Shown here: in pieces, positions 54,520-64,000 of the stretch
Position numbering within the stretch: the first letter of the stretch is position 1
Layout of the letters: the number at the start of each line of letters is the position of its first letter
NCBI GenBank assembly: GCA_964034945.1
Contig: OZ035960.1
Span: forward strand, 64,093,970-64,157,969
Origin: Chrysopilus asiliformis
Lineage: Eukaryota; Arthropoda; Insecta; Diptera; Rhagionidae
Reading direction: 5' to 3'
DNA length: 64,000 bases
The notes under the pieces: model-generated
Told to the model about the DNA's origin: nothing
Seen by the model: only the letters and a program-made list of their open reading frames with translations
Database searches by the model: none
Program-made: the position numbers and the translations under genes

Positions 54520-54860
54520 ATAAAAATGAGTTGGTGTCTGTCTGTTCCTCTTTCTCGTGAAAACGGCTCAACCGATTGACCTGAAGTTTGCTCGTGGTAA
54601 AAATCGAAGGGTAAAGAGGAACTCATCATGCTATATATTTTTGGAATGTAGTCTTCAATACGTTTCATTTGAGGTACCACACACCTCACTACTACCACCC
54701 TCCAAAAAAAGTTTCATACAAAGTTTGGGACCCCTGGAGGGAACGATGGCTAAAAATACCCATTTTGGATAGGGGATGCTTTTCTCTACCCCTCCCTATA
54801 CACGAAAAATCTGTAGCATTATCGCTAAACTGAACTCTTGCCGAAATTTCTATCATCATT
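54520..54860 (+). repeat. Helitron-type 5' sequence plus dispersed repeat
   Basis: CATATATAAAAATGAGTTGG with GTCTGTCTGTTCC and GGCTCAACCGATTGACC, then the repeat shared with 34396-34640. Confidence 0.5.
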
Positions 54861-54989
54861 ATAGAAGGGTGGTTTTTAGTTTATTTTAAATGTAATGAGC
54901 TGTATTATTTAAAAATACTACCACAAATATTTTCCCCCAAAAAGACTAAAAGGAAAAATTGGAAATGGCCTTTCCTCGACTTAACTGCC

Positions 54990-55145
54990 CTATAACGGGA
55001 TTCAGAAAACAAAATCCTGGAATTAATAAAATCCCGGAAATTTAAAATACCGGAAAATACGAAATCCCGGAAAACAAAATCCCAGAAAACAAAAGCCCAA
55101 AAATTAAACCTCCAAAAAAATCCCGGAAATTTTTAATAATTTAAA
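54990..55145. repeat. Minisatellite, unit AATCCCGGAAAACAAA
   Basis: Eight to nine degenerate units of 15-18 bp around CCCGGAAA. The complementary unit recurs at 55480-55590. Confidence 0.6.
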
Positions 55146-55390
55146 AAACTAATACGTCTGCACACAATATGTTAGAGTTCAGTAATGAAGAACCTTACCG
55201 AAAATAGTTATGGTGGACTTATCGATTTCGAATTGGAGTCTTATGTAGGTTTTATATTATATAGGTTTTTGTGCTATAAACTAATCAAAAGACCGACAGG
55301 GACAAAAGCCAGATATATATTTTTCAATTATAAGAAATATCTGTTGCTAATGTTTATTCATTAATCTTATGTTCTTTTATTTAGGTAATC

Positions 55391-55477
55391 AAAATCCCGA
55401 ATTAGCAGGGACAATTTTTGGTGTTAAAATCGCGGCGATTTTAACACCAAAAATTGCCCTGCTAATTCGGGATTTTG
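55391..55477. repeat. Near-perfect palindrome, arms about 43 bp
   Basis: AATCCCGAATTAGCAGGG...GTTAAAATCGC, one central base, then the reverse complement with a single-base indel. Practically no loop. Confidence 0.75.
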
Positions 55478-55479
55478 AT

Positions 55480-55592
55480 TCCGGAATTTTAATATTACTG
55501 GATTTTGATTTCCGGGATTTTGAATTCCAGGATTTTGATTTCGGGAGTTTGAATTCCGGGATTTTAAATTCCGGGATTTCGTACCCAACCCC
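55480..55592. repeat. Minisatellite, unit GATTTTGAATTCCGG
   Basis: Six to seven degenerate units, complementary in sequence to the array at 54990-55145, so the two arrays are in opposite orientation around the palindrome. Confidence 0.6.
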
Positions 55593-55719
55593 CTTATAAC
55601 TCCTAAATAACTAGACTTACGCAATAACCATCGAAGAAATTGTAATGCACTTAATTTACTATAAAATGTCCTTAAATTTATTCTTGTAACATTCACTAAA
55701 AACGAGGTATTCCTATTAA

Positions 55720-56278
55720 TCCTAATCCGCCCACCCGGTGACTTTGAGTCATCGTTGCAGTTTTGAGAGTGATTGTTACGAATGTTAAAAAAGTTATTGC
55801 ATTCATGCTCCTTGACTTTGTTTTTTTAAGCCAATACTATTTAAAAACGAAAAAAAAAGTTAAAAAATGTTTACTACAACAATAATATTTCGCTTTTATG
55901 AAATTTACCCCTAATCCACTCAGGCGGCGACTTACAATCACCGTAACGGTTTTACCAGCAAAGAAAGGTTATTTTGGTATCACTTTGCTTCTGTTTCGTA
56001 AAATATCGGAGCTTAGTAGGGGATAATAACTGTAGAACTTCCCAAAAGAGAAAATGTTGCTTCCTGTGTCCCCATTGCTAAGGCTGCGCTTTGAAGCAAA
56101 TATGTGCAAATGCAAAAAAATCAATTTTATGCTACAATTGTAAATAGTGCGAATGATGTATATATATATATAAATAAATATTATTAACTCAATTAAAAAC
56201 TGCAAACTTAAAATTTTTTTTTTTATTAAATTATTCTATTTTTCCGGCATGGTGACTGTGAGTCACCGCCTGGGTGGA
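55720..56278. mobile_element. TTAA-flanked inverted-repeat element
   Basis: Ends related to TCC(G/A)CCCA...GGTGACT / inverse, TTAA at 55716-55719 and 56279-56282. AT-rich interior, non-coding. Confidence 0.55.
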
Positions 56279-56314
56279 TTAAGGACAAAATTAGCCTGTG
56301 GTGATTAGTGTTAA

Positions 56315-56542
56315 CCCTATTCCTGTCAGGCTGTGAATTTCGAACCAATATAGATGATTTAATACATGTTTTAACGCAAAATCAATTTAACAAAAAAACA
56401 TAAAATTTATTCTATATAACAGTAGCGTAGTGACCAATAATAAAATACATTAAATTGATTTTGCGTTAAAACATGTATTAAATCATCTATATTGGTTCGA
56501 AATTGAATAGTGACTCACAGTCACAGCCTGACAGGAATAGGG
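56315..56542. mobile_element. 228-bp TTAA-flanked MITE with about 90-bp arms
   Basis: CCCTATTCCTGTCAGGCTGTG... and its reverse complement make up most of the element. TTAA at 56311-56314 and 56543-56546. Confidence 0.78.
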
Positions 56543-56639
56543 TTAAAGGAGGATCTCCATTGCCATGACTTTTGTAACTGCAAAAAAATGCAGAAAACTA
56601 GAGCAAGGTAGATCTCAATAGGAATGACTGAATCGGAAC

Positions 56640-57060
56640 CTGCGAGATAAAAGAAGCCTCGAACTCGGGAAAGTTACACACACATATATACAAGTAGTCG
56701 GAAGGGGTGTTTCGGAACCTGCGAGAGTATTGGTAAGAAAGCCCCGAAAGCAGAGAACAAATAATCTAGAGAATAAACTCTTAGAACAAATTTTTAGAGA
56801 AAATTTTTCCACTGTGAGATGAAGCAAGAGGATCCGATGTAACACGGAAAAAATTATTTATTCGATTCCTCCATCTCATTGAATAGATACGACGAAAATG
56901 ATTAGAAAATGTTCTCTCTGCTTCGTGCTCCCTAGTCTAAAAGTAATTAACTTTTAGGCCGTAGCTAGTGAATGATAGGGACATTTTTCCCCCCTTCGAA
57001 AGGGAAATTTGTCAAAAATTTGTTCTAAGAGTCTATTCTCTAGATTATTTGTTATCTGCC
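56640..57060. repeat. Inverted repeat TCTAGAGAATA, arms about 38 bp
   Basis: ACAAATAATCTAGAGAATAA (about 56757) and its inverse at about 57010-57050. A direct repeat CGGAACCTGCGAGA at 56633 and 56713. Confidence 0.6.
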
Positions 57061-57494
57061 GAAAGTAACTCGGATATGTATGAGTAAGTAGTCGGTGTTT
57101 TAGTCACTTGTCATTATCGGTGTTTTAGTCACTTGGGAGGAATTCGCAACTTTAATTTTATATCGCGTTTTAGGTAAATTATAATATATTTTCGCCCAAA
57201 AATAAGTGCAAGTATTTCGTGGCTTAACAAACTCGAATTTATTATTAGATATTGGGCCGTATTATATAACGAAAATTTTATCATTTTATGTTGTTATGTC
57301 TTAAAATAACATAATTACCTCGATTGGTATTCTGTAAGTACAATTTCATTTTATGTTACGCGCTATAACATAAAATTTTTCCTGTTATGACTCATAAAGT
57401 AAAAGCTCCTAGATAGTACCTTTTATAATCATTTTATCATCTTATATGCCATTTGACATTTGAAGTGTGACGTTTCACGAGTGAAATTTCAAAT

Positions 57495-57865
57495 CTACAT
57501 ATATAAAAATGGATGTTTGTCTGTTTGTCTGTCTGTCTGTTTGAGATTACAAAACTCAAAAACTACTAGACCGATTTTTACGCGGTGTTTTGCAAAATAA
57601 TTTGCGTTGCTAGGAGTAGGTTTTTAGCTATGTTAGATATTTGAAATTCGAAACAGAAGGTCCTGTGAGGATAACGCAAATGTCCTTTATTATAATTTTT
57701 CTCGAAAAAGTTGGCATTAAGGGGTTTTCGGGGTCGCTGATTACGAATCCGGCGTTTCAGTTTCAATAACTCTAACGAAAGGTCCTGTAAGGATTATGTT
57801 GATTTTTAAGTTTTTTTTTTTAAATTGATTTCTTGGCATTCTAAATCTATATGTAAAAAATGGAT
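57495..57865 (+). mobile_element. Helitron 5' fragment
   Basis: CTACATATATAAAAATGG, GTCTGTCTGTCTG, CTACTAGACCGATTTTTACG, then one to two satellite units (GGTCCTGTGAGGATAACG). Confidence 0.65.
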
Positions 57866-57870
57866 TTTTT

Positions 57871-58181
57871 TGATTGTATAACTAGGCTTTTCGGTCGAAA
57901 TTTATACTAAAATAAAAACGCTGGTTTTTAACTTTTTTGATGCTCTACGAAATATTTCGTATTAATGTTCAATCCTTGATCATTTAACTGACAAGAAAAT
58001 GTTTCGCTAAACTGTTTATTTCTGTTCATACAATGTTAAATATTTTAAACTGTATCAATTAACTATATAGCTCCTGAAGATGGTGAAATAAATTTACCGA
58101 AACCTAGAGCAGCAAAAAAGTTAAAAACCAGCGTTTTTATTTTAATATAAATTTCGACCAAAAAGCCTAGTTATACAATCA
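57871..58181. mobile_element. 311-bp MITE with about 65-bp arms
   Basis: GATTGTATAACTAGGCTTTT...AAAACGCTGGTTTTTAAC and its reverse complement. Non-coding. Confidence 0.68.
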
Positions 58182-58775
58182 CAAAAATAATTATAAAATA
58201 ACGGTCAACAACAAAAACAAAGTAGAAAATGGATGTTGGTATCATTTTTGTCTGACATTTAGTCGAATTATTTAGCTTTCTCCGCAAAAAAAATCTTTAA
58301 AGGAAACAAAACTTTGAATTTTTTTATTGTCACTCGACCAGCTGTTCAAAAAGTAATAGAAATCACACCAAAATGTACTAAATCTTTTATGTTAAAGGTT
58401 CGTAAAATGAACGATAAAATTATTTTATTCAACCCTTACAGAATACGAATTTTTGTAAAATTGTATTTTCATTTTATGAAGAGAAAATTTTATCATCATA
58501 ACATAACATAAAATGTAATTTTGTGGGAAATTACAGAATACGGCCCAATGTGTGATTGCAGTAGAAATCGCTATAAAAAAAGTTGAAGCCCGTCAACTGT
58601 ATCCATAAAATCGCCATAAAAAGAGAAATTATTTTTGCAGTTGCCGACAAATTTTTGCAGTTGATTGAGTTGATTCTTATCTCCCTTTCTCGCCAAGGTA
58701 TCTTCACATACTTAAATGTCTTTATTTTTTTGCAGTTGGGAAAAATCATGGTAAGGGATGACCTCCTTAACAAGG

Positions 58776-59228
58776 TGGTAATACAAAGGTATTCCTATTA
58801 ACAAAGTGGTAATATTTTATGCTATCATAGAGAAGTTCTTATTTGTACGACCAAACTTTCAAGATTCCGCGCATTTTGCGAAGAAATTTACAAAATTATT
58901 TCTATTTACCTCAAACTGGCTTTGTAAGCGAAATATTCGCTATCGTAACTGAATAATTATGTCACGCCTGTTTTTCCACAAATATGACATCTAGTTCTAT
59001 CCCAAGAACCGTTTAATTAAAGAAATCAACTAAAAAAAATATAGCTTCTAATTCGGAATAATTATAAAACTACCCTCGTTTAGTGCTCGCTTAGTTTTCC
59101 CGCCATCACTCATGTAATACTTTGGCATGCTCATATTCGTAGTTACGAACTACGTGACCTGTTACAGACTAGAGTTACATATAAATCTAATATGTGGTAT
59201 AGAGTAGAGAGCCTATAACCTAGAGAGT
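58776..59228. other. Unassigned AT-rich DNA
   Basis: No gene, RNA gene or repeat structure recognised. Confidence 0.35.
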
Positions 59229-59969
59229 TGCAATGTGCGTTTTCGTTTTTGGCACCGGAGTCATGGCACCGAAGCAATTGCTACCTGTCAAAAATGAAGT
59301 CTGCTACCAAGAGTGCTGTCCCCGTGTTCGAGTATGCCGGAGTGAAGAACTGTCACAACCTTCATAATGGGAGATCGCCGGTCAATTTTTGGACTAAGCT
59401 TTGCTGTTATTCATCAATTATTGAAAGAATTTGATGAATATTATGCTGCATAATTGGAAGCTAAAGATATGGAGATTATTTTAATTATATGAGCTTTGAT
59501 TATTTTAATTATATGAGAACAGTGACTTTCTTCGCTCACAGGATTTAATATAAATCAACACAGGCATAATCGAATTTATAGAATTTGAGGGACAGTTCAG
59601 TTTTAATCAAGTCATCTACTATTTCCAAAAATATCATATTTTACCATTTAGCCAATCGTTTAGCATGTATCTATCGCTCGTTTTGATTGATAAATAATTA
59701 CCCGTCGAGACTTTCACATTTCCTTTCTTCTAACACGATTTTTGTCTGCAAAAAAACTTTAAGATTTAAAATAACGACCGACCGTTTCTTGGTGTCATTT
59801 GCTCCCGTATTAAGAGGTCCAGCGGTGCTACCACCAAGAGTCAAAAGAGCTAAACTCGAACAGCCGGTGTCAGAATCATCTGACGCCAAAGTGGCAAATT
59901 CGAACAGTTTTTCTTGGCACCAGGCGTAAGGTGCTAGCACCGTGTCAAAAACGAAAACGCACAATGGGG
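59229..59969. mobile_element. Inverted-repeat element, ends CAATGTGCGTTTTCG
   Basis: CAATGTGCGTTTTCGTTTTTGGC at the left, the inverse (with two to three mismatches) at 59953-59969. Includes GGCACC-rich ends. No transposase found. Confidence 0.55.
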
Positions 59970-60430
59970 ACATCTAAAAATGGCCGACAAACTGAAAAAC
60001 GAGCGCGAAAAACTTTAAAAATTTAATTAAAATCTTTAGCGTCCTTGTCGCTAAACTGAACTTTAGCGGTTGTCTTTCAATAAACAAAAGGTTTAAAAAA
60101 AAATTGAACTAGAAACATGTAATTTATCATTTCAAAATCAAAGATGCAAGTATGTAGGGTCAAGGGGGGTTATTGTAAACGATTTTCACTTTTTGGATAT
60201 TTTTTCAACTTTGTAATGGTTTTTTTTAATTAAATCACTAACAGCGGAGTTTTGATATATTATGTTAAAATTTGTTGTCTATTTATTGCCCATTCCATGT
60301 GATTTCAAAATTATAGGTAATTAATTTTTTACAAAATTGGATGTTTACTTTTACCCCTATATTTTTTTTAAAATTTTTGAAAAATGGGGTAAAGGTAAAC
60401 ACCTTTTTTTTATCCTTTTTTTATATACGT
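59970..60430. other. AT-rich DNA with GGTAAA(C)-type motifs, no gene
   Basis: Repeated (T/G)GTAAACG / GGTAAACACC motifs here and at 60650-60740 on both sides of a DINE-like relic, so the relic probably split an older repeat. Confidence 0.4.
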
Positions 60431-60640
60431 ATCTGCGCAAAATTTCAAGTCTCCAGCTCAATCCGTGCGCCCGTAATCCGCGCCACAGACACACGGACGG
60501 ACGGACATGCAGAAGTTAATTTTTTTTGTCATTCTAAACATACTGGTATAATTCATTTTTGTGTTTGATGACAGGATCTTGACGTTACAAACAGTAAGGC
60601 AAAGTTAATATACCCTTTGGTTTCACCATACGGGTATAAA
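60431..60640 (-). mobile_element. DINE-1-like element, 5' half
   Basis: CTGCGCAAAATTTCAAG, CGTGCGCCCGTAATCCGCGCC, a short ACGGACGG tract, and the ACCATACGGGTATA end. Confidence 0.65.
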
Positions 60641-60781
60641 AGGGTGATTACATTTGCCAGAAATTGTCTACATTAACCCCATTATAGTGTTTACATTTGG
60701 ACATGAGGTTACAAATGAGGGGGTAAATGTAAACAGACAATAATTTTTTACAGTTTGTTTATATCCAACAATTAACATATA

Positions 60782-61383
60782 CACCAATACCTCGCTTTGC
60801 GTCTTTTCGTTTTGCGTTTTTTCGAAGTTGCGTCGCTGCTGAATTAGTACTAATTTTCACTGTGCGTCGTTAGATTTTCGAAGTTGCGTTGTTTTGGGTT
60901 CGAGTCTTTAATTTTTTTTTTTGAAATTTTCTTTTTTTTTCTAAAAGATGGCACGACTTTTCTTTCTAATTGCGCCATGCCATCAAAACTCGGGGATTCC
61001 CTTTCTAACTGAAAATCAACGCAATTTTAATACAGTTTTATTTTCACTTTGTTTTGCTAATTTTAGAGTTCAGTTTCAATTATTGTGTTGTTCTTTTTTT
61101 TAAAAGAGAATAATAAATTTTTATAAATTTTTACGGGTTGTTTCTGGTTACAAAAAAGGTAAATATTTTTCCAATTTATTTATTGGCAGAGTTATATTAT
61201 TTTTGTTTTTTAAATGTTTACTTTGTTCAATTTTCTTTTTAAAAAGTAGTATTTTCGTAACCCTGGAACCTATCTTCGATCTTTACATGGTTTGCTATAG
61301 AAAATCATAATTCACTTTGCGTCGTTTCAATTTGCGTCGTGTTTTTTTGGAACGTAACCACGACGCAAAGTGAGGTATTGGTG
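60782..61383. mobile_element. 602-bp pogo/Tigger-type MITE
   Basis: Ends CACCAATACCTCGCTTTGCG / inverse with TA at 60780-60781 and 61384-61385. The TACCTCGCTTTGCG type of terminus is shared with Tigger elements. TTGCGTCG repeats inside. Non-coding. Confidence 0.7.
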
Positions 61384-61790
61384 TATAACCTATCTCAAGC
61401 CACTATATTGTTCGTATATTAAGCTAAAACATACATCCTTCTTTTGAAAATCCCTTCAAAATATAATTCTTTTCCCTCTTAGGAAAACTGAAATCACACT
61501 AAAAAGAACCGATGTGAAGTTACCGACCAAGTTAGCGACCAACTTTTTTCGGTTAGTCGCCGCTAGGGGCGCTGCTGGTCTAGCCAATGAAATTCCTACA
61601 AATACAACATAACGACCAACAACAACAACTTAGCGACCAAAATCTGCGGATTATTTAATAATATTAAATCACTTGTTCCGATGGGAAAATAAATATATAT
61701 TGAATATTTATGAATTGTTTCATTTGAAAAAATCCTCGATCAGCTTTTCTTCCGTACTGATCGAGTAAAAAAGACTTTTTTTTCAGGTAT
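61384..61790. other. Unassigned DNA
   Basis: Short CGACCAAC repeats near 61528-61640. No gene. Confidence 0.35.
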
Positions 61791-61794
61791 TAAA

Positions 61795-62295
61795 TATGGA
61801 ATATTTAAATCACATTGACATTTCTCGAAAACAAGAAATAATACCAGTTTTAAATTTTCACAGTTTTTAGTCCTCCTCAAGGGCTTTCTATCGACACTAC
61901 CCCCATATCCGGGGGACTGGGAATAAGGGAGCAATTTTCCTTTTTGTGTGACACTATACAGATTTGTATGGAAACAACGAAATTTTCAATCAAATATTTC
62001 TCGAAAACAAGAAATATTACCAATTTGAAATTTTTACAGTTTGTAGTCCTCCTCGAGGACTTTCTATCGACACTAACCCCATACCCGGGGGACTGGGAAT
62101 AAGGGAGAAATTAATATTTTAAGCGGCCTATTTTGTGAATAAAAATGGTCGAAAAATGAAATATACTCAAGCAAATATTTCTCGAAAATAAGAAATATTA
62201 CCAATTTGAAATTTTTACAGTTTGTAGTCCTCCTCAAGGACTTTCTATCGACACCACCCGCATATCCGGGGGACTGGGAATAAGGGAGATATCAA
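61795..62295. repeat. Three-copy tandem repeat, period about 180 bp
   Basis: Each unit contains TTTCTCGAAAACAAGAAATA, CAGTTT(T/G)TAGTCCTCCTC, CTTTCTATCGACAC and GGGGGACTGGGAATAAGGGA. Similarity is highest in the last 110 bp. Confidence 0.75.
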
Positions 62296-62927
62296 CCCTT
62301 TTGTTTGTTAAAATAACCTTATACCAAAATTCATGGCGCTGATATGTCGAATTTTTCAAATTACATTTGAGTTGTTTAGAATTACATTTGACTTGTTTAC
62401 ATTTAACTCTGTCGCATAGAATTTAAAACCTTTTGTGCAACGCAAAAGGTATTTTTTCGCGAATCAGCGTAACAAAAAACATTTGAGTGATTTAAAATTA
62501 CGTTTGACTGGTTTTTCTTAACGGGTGTCGCATGGAATGTAAGACCTTATGTGCAATGCAAAAGGGTTTTTTTTGCGAATCACCGTAACTACTTGAAAAT
62601 TCCCGCCAAAATGAAAATGAATTAAATTTGCAATATTCCAAATTTTGAAAGCAGGAAAATGCTTCGTTTTTATGCGTATCTATTTTGCAGGTATTTTGCC
62701 GTAAAACAGGTAAAAGATCTGTGAAGAAAACGGCCTGGGAACGACGAAAATCACCGAAAATCTGACGGTGCCCACAGAAAGGGAAATTTCTTTTTTGATT
62801 TTCCTATTTTCTTCCCATTTAATGGATAAAATTACATAATAATTAGCATTTTCAAAGCGATTTTGCATTTTCTAATCAAATCCCACGATTTGAATTAAAA
62901 ATCTTTCAAAAAACTATAAAAACTCAT
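62296..62927. other. Unassigned DNA with one direct repeat
   Basis: Two diverged copies of a block with GCATAGAATTTAAAACC / GCATGGAATGTAAGACC, GTGCAACGCAAAAGG / GTGCAATGCAAAAGG and GCGAATCAGCGTAAC / GCGAATCACCGTAAC (62413-62480 and 62530-62590). No gene. Confidence 0.45.
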
Positions 62928-64000
62928 TGAATGAAACCAAGTTTACATTCAATGTTCATTTGCCTGTTTTCTCCTGTGAAAATTTCTTCGATTTTTTTAA
63001 CAGAATTTTTTGATTTTCCAAACGACTTTACCTAGAGATCTGAAATTTTGCACAAATGCAAGTAACGTAAAGAGAAAGAATTGGTAAAAAAATGGGGAAA
63101 ATCGGATAACTCCTTCTCCTCTTCCCGCTGAAAATTGAAGTTTTTGGCGATTTTATCGAAAACGGTTTACCACATCAAAAAAGTTTCAAAGAGAAAAGTG
63201 TTTAGAATAAAATTTTACATAACTCGGCCATATACCAAAATTAAATCTGACCACCCTTTCCCCCCTTTTTAAATTTTTCAATAAAATTTCTGCCACTACG
63301 GGTTCGTTTTGGGTTCATAACACGAAAACAGTTTGAAATACCACCTTTATGTCTTTAAAGAAGCTGTAGAGAATTATATTTAGTATCTAACAGTAAAAAT
63401 TTTCATTAAAAAAAGTAACCAAAAAAGGAGTTTTCTCGAATTTACCGAATCTTTTCCTCGCCCTGAAAAAAATTGTATGAAATTTTTTTCTCGCGATCCT
63501 TTTTTTGAAAATTTCAGACAATTTCTCTACATTTTGATATAAAGAGTGTGCATCTGCGATAAACAGGTCAAAACATATGAATTTTTGAAAAAAATGATTT
63601 CAGGCAAATCTGCAATGGAAAAAATCTTCGAAGAAAATCGAAAATCTTTGAGCGACATAAAACATCATAAATGTCGGTCGGTTGAATTTATGATATATGG
63701 CCGAATTATGTAAAATTGTATTCTAAACACTTTTCTCTTTGAAACTTTTTTGATGTGGTAAACCGTTTTCGATTAAATCGCCAAAAACTTCAATTTTCAG
63801 CGGGAAGAGGAGAAGGAGTTATCCGATTTTCCCCATTTTTTTACCAATTCTTTCTCTTTACGTTACTTGCATTTGTGCAAAATTTCAGATCTCTAGGTAA
63901 AGTCGTTTGGAAAATCAAAAAATTCTGTTAAAAAAATCGAAGAAATTTTCACAGGAGAAAACAGGCAAATGAACATTGAATGTAAACTTGGTTTCATTCA
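62928..64000. mobile_element. Foldback element, about 308-bp arms, runs off the window
   Basis: Left arm 62928-63236 and right arm 63693-64000 are reverse complements with only a few mismatches, separated by about 456 bp. The right arm is cut by the window edge, so the true arm length is unknown. Arms contain AACGACTTTACCTAGAGATC and TTTATCGAAAACGGTTTACC; no coding sequence. Confidence 0.8.

Larger units (their letters stand above)
57251..58549. mobile_element. Inverted-repeat element with ends ATTGGGCCGTATT
   Basis: Left ATTGGGCCGTATT...TTTTATGTT, right inverse ending CGGCCCAAT. Contains a Helitron fragment (57495-57840) and a second inverted-repeat element (57871-58181). Confidence 0.6.
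56547..58775 (-). mobile_element. Second copy of the CTCCATTGCCATGA MITE, split by insertions
   Basis: Left end AAAGGAGGATCTCCATTGCC (56545) to AGGAATGACTGAA (about 56630). Right part GTGTGATTGCAGTAGAAATCGC (58551) to AATCATGGTAAGGGATGACC (about 58775). The 1.9 kb between is other repeats. Confidence 0.55.

Noticed and set aside
1..64000. CRISPR array, prokaryotic operons, riboswitches
   Set aside because: The tandem repeats here are eukaryotic satellites, minisatellites and microsatellites without unique spacers of constant length; there are no cas-like genes or bacterial gene organisation.

Overview
This is a eukaryotic window, most likely from an insect and probably a dipteran fly. It is AT-rich. 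It has no operons, bacterial ribosome-binding sites or CRISPR, and it is almost entirely nested transposable elements. The dipteran guess rests on an abundant repeat whose 5' end (TATACCCGT...AAAGGGTATA followed by a TCCG/TCTG microsatellite) has the same plan as the Drosophila DINE-1/INE-1 Helitron-like element, and on the overall element mix. The species cannot be named from what I see.

Only one convincing, intact host gene is present: the replication factor Mcm10 (minus strand, about 50.3-52.5 kb). It is one open frame of 722 codons with the OB-fold, the CCCH zinc finger and the C-terminal zinc ribbons, and a candidate splice acceptor lies just upstream of its ATG.

Layout. 0-17 kb is a Helitron graveyard: DINE-like elements in both orientations, several Helitron 5' ends (TCTATATA...), Helitron 3' ends (hairpin plus CTAG before T), about 120-bp satellite units carried inside Helitrons, tRNA-like B-box blocks, and a 5'-truncated Ty3/gypsy pol with its 3' LTR. 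17.2-20.3 kb is a 3,085-bp TG...CA element with a perfect 5-bp target duplication, inserted in a DINE-like copy. 20.5-23.1 kb is a satellite-bearing Helitron array. 24.3-29.3 kb is an almost intact autonomous Helitron Rep-helicase gene on the minus strand. A tandem 23-residue (STPR-like) array precedes the Rep domain, and one in-frame TGA sits just before the HUH motif. 30.9-34.1 kb is again Helitron and satellite sequence, in the inverted orientation. 34.7-46.5 kb is a nest: a minus-strand gypsy gag/protease/RT is split by a 3.2-kb block that holds a pogo/Tigger-type element, which itself holds two mariner-type elements. It is followed by a LINE fragment, a hAT with nested Harbinger and MITEs, and a CGGBP1-like hAT. 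46.6-64 kb around Mcm10 holds many short inverted-repeat elements (several with TTAA or TA targets), a DUF7869-like transposon relic, minisatellites, and at the right edge a roughly 300-bp-arm foldback that runs off the window.

How the parts relate. Insertions can be ordered because several uninserted paralogous sites survive in the same window (for the DINE-like element at 31.0 kb, the Tigger-type element at 33.88 kb, and the 3' flank of a Helitron at 30.93 kb). The element proteins I can read (Helitron, gypsy, mariner, hAT, LINE) are all interrupted or truncated; only Mcm10 looks functional.
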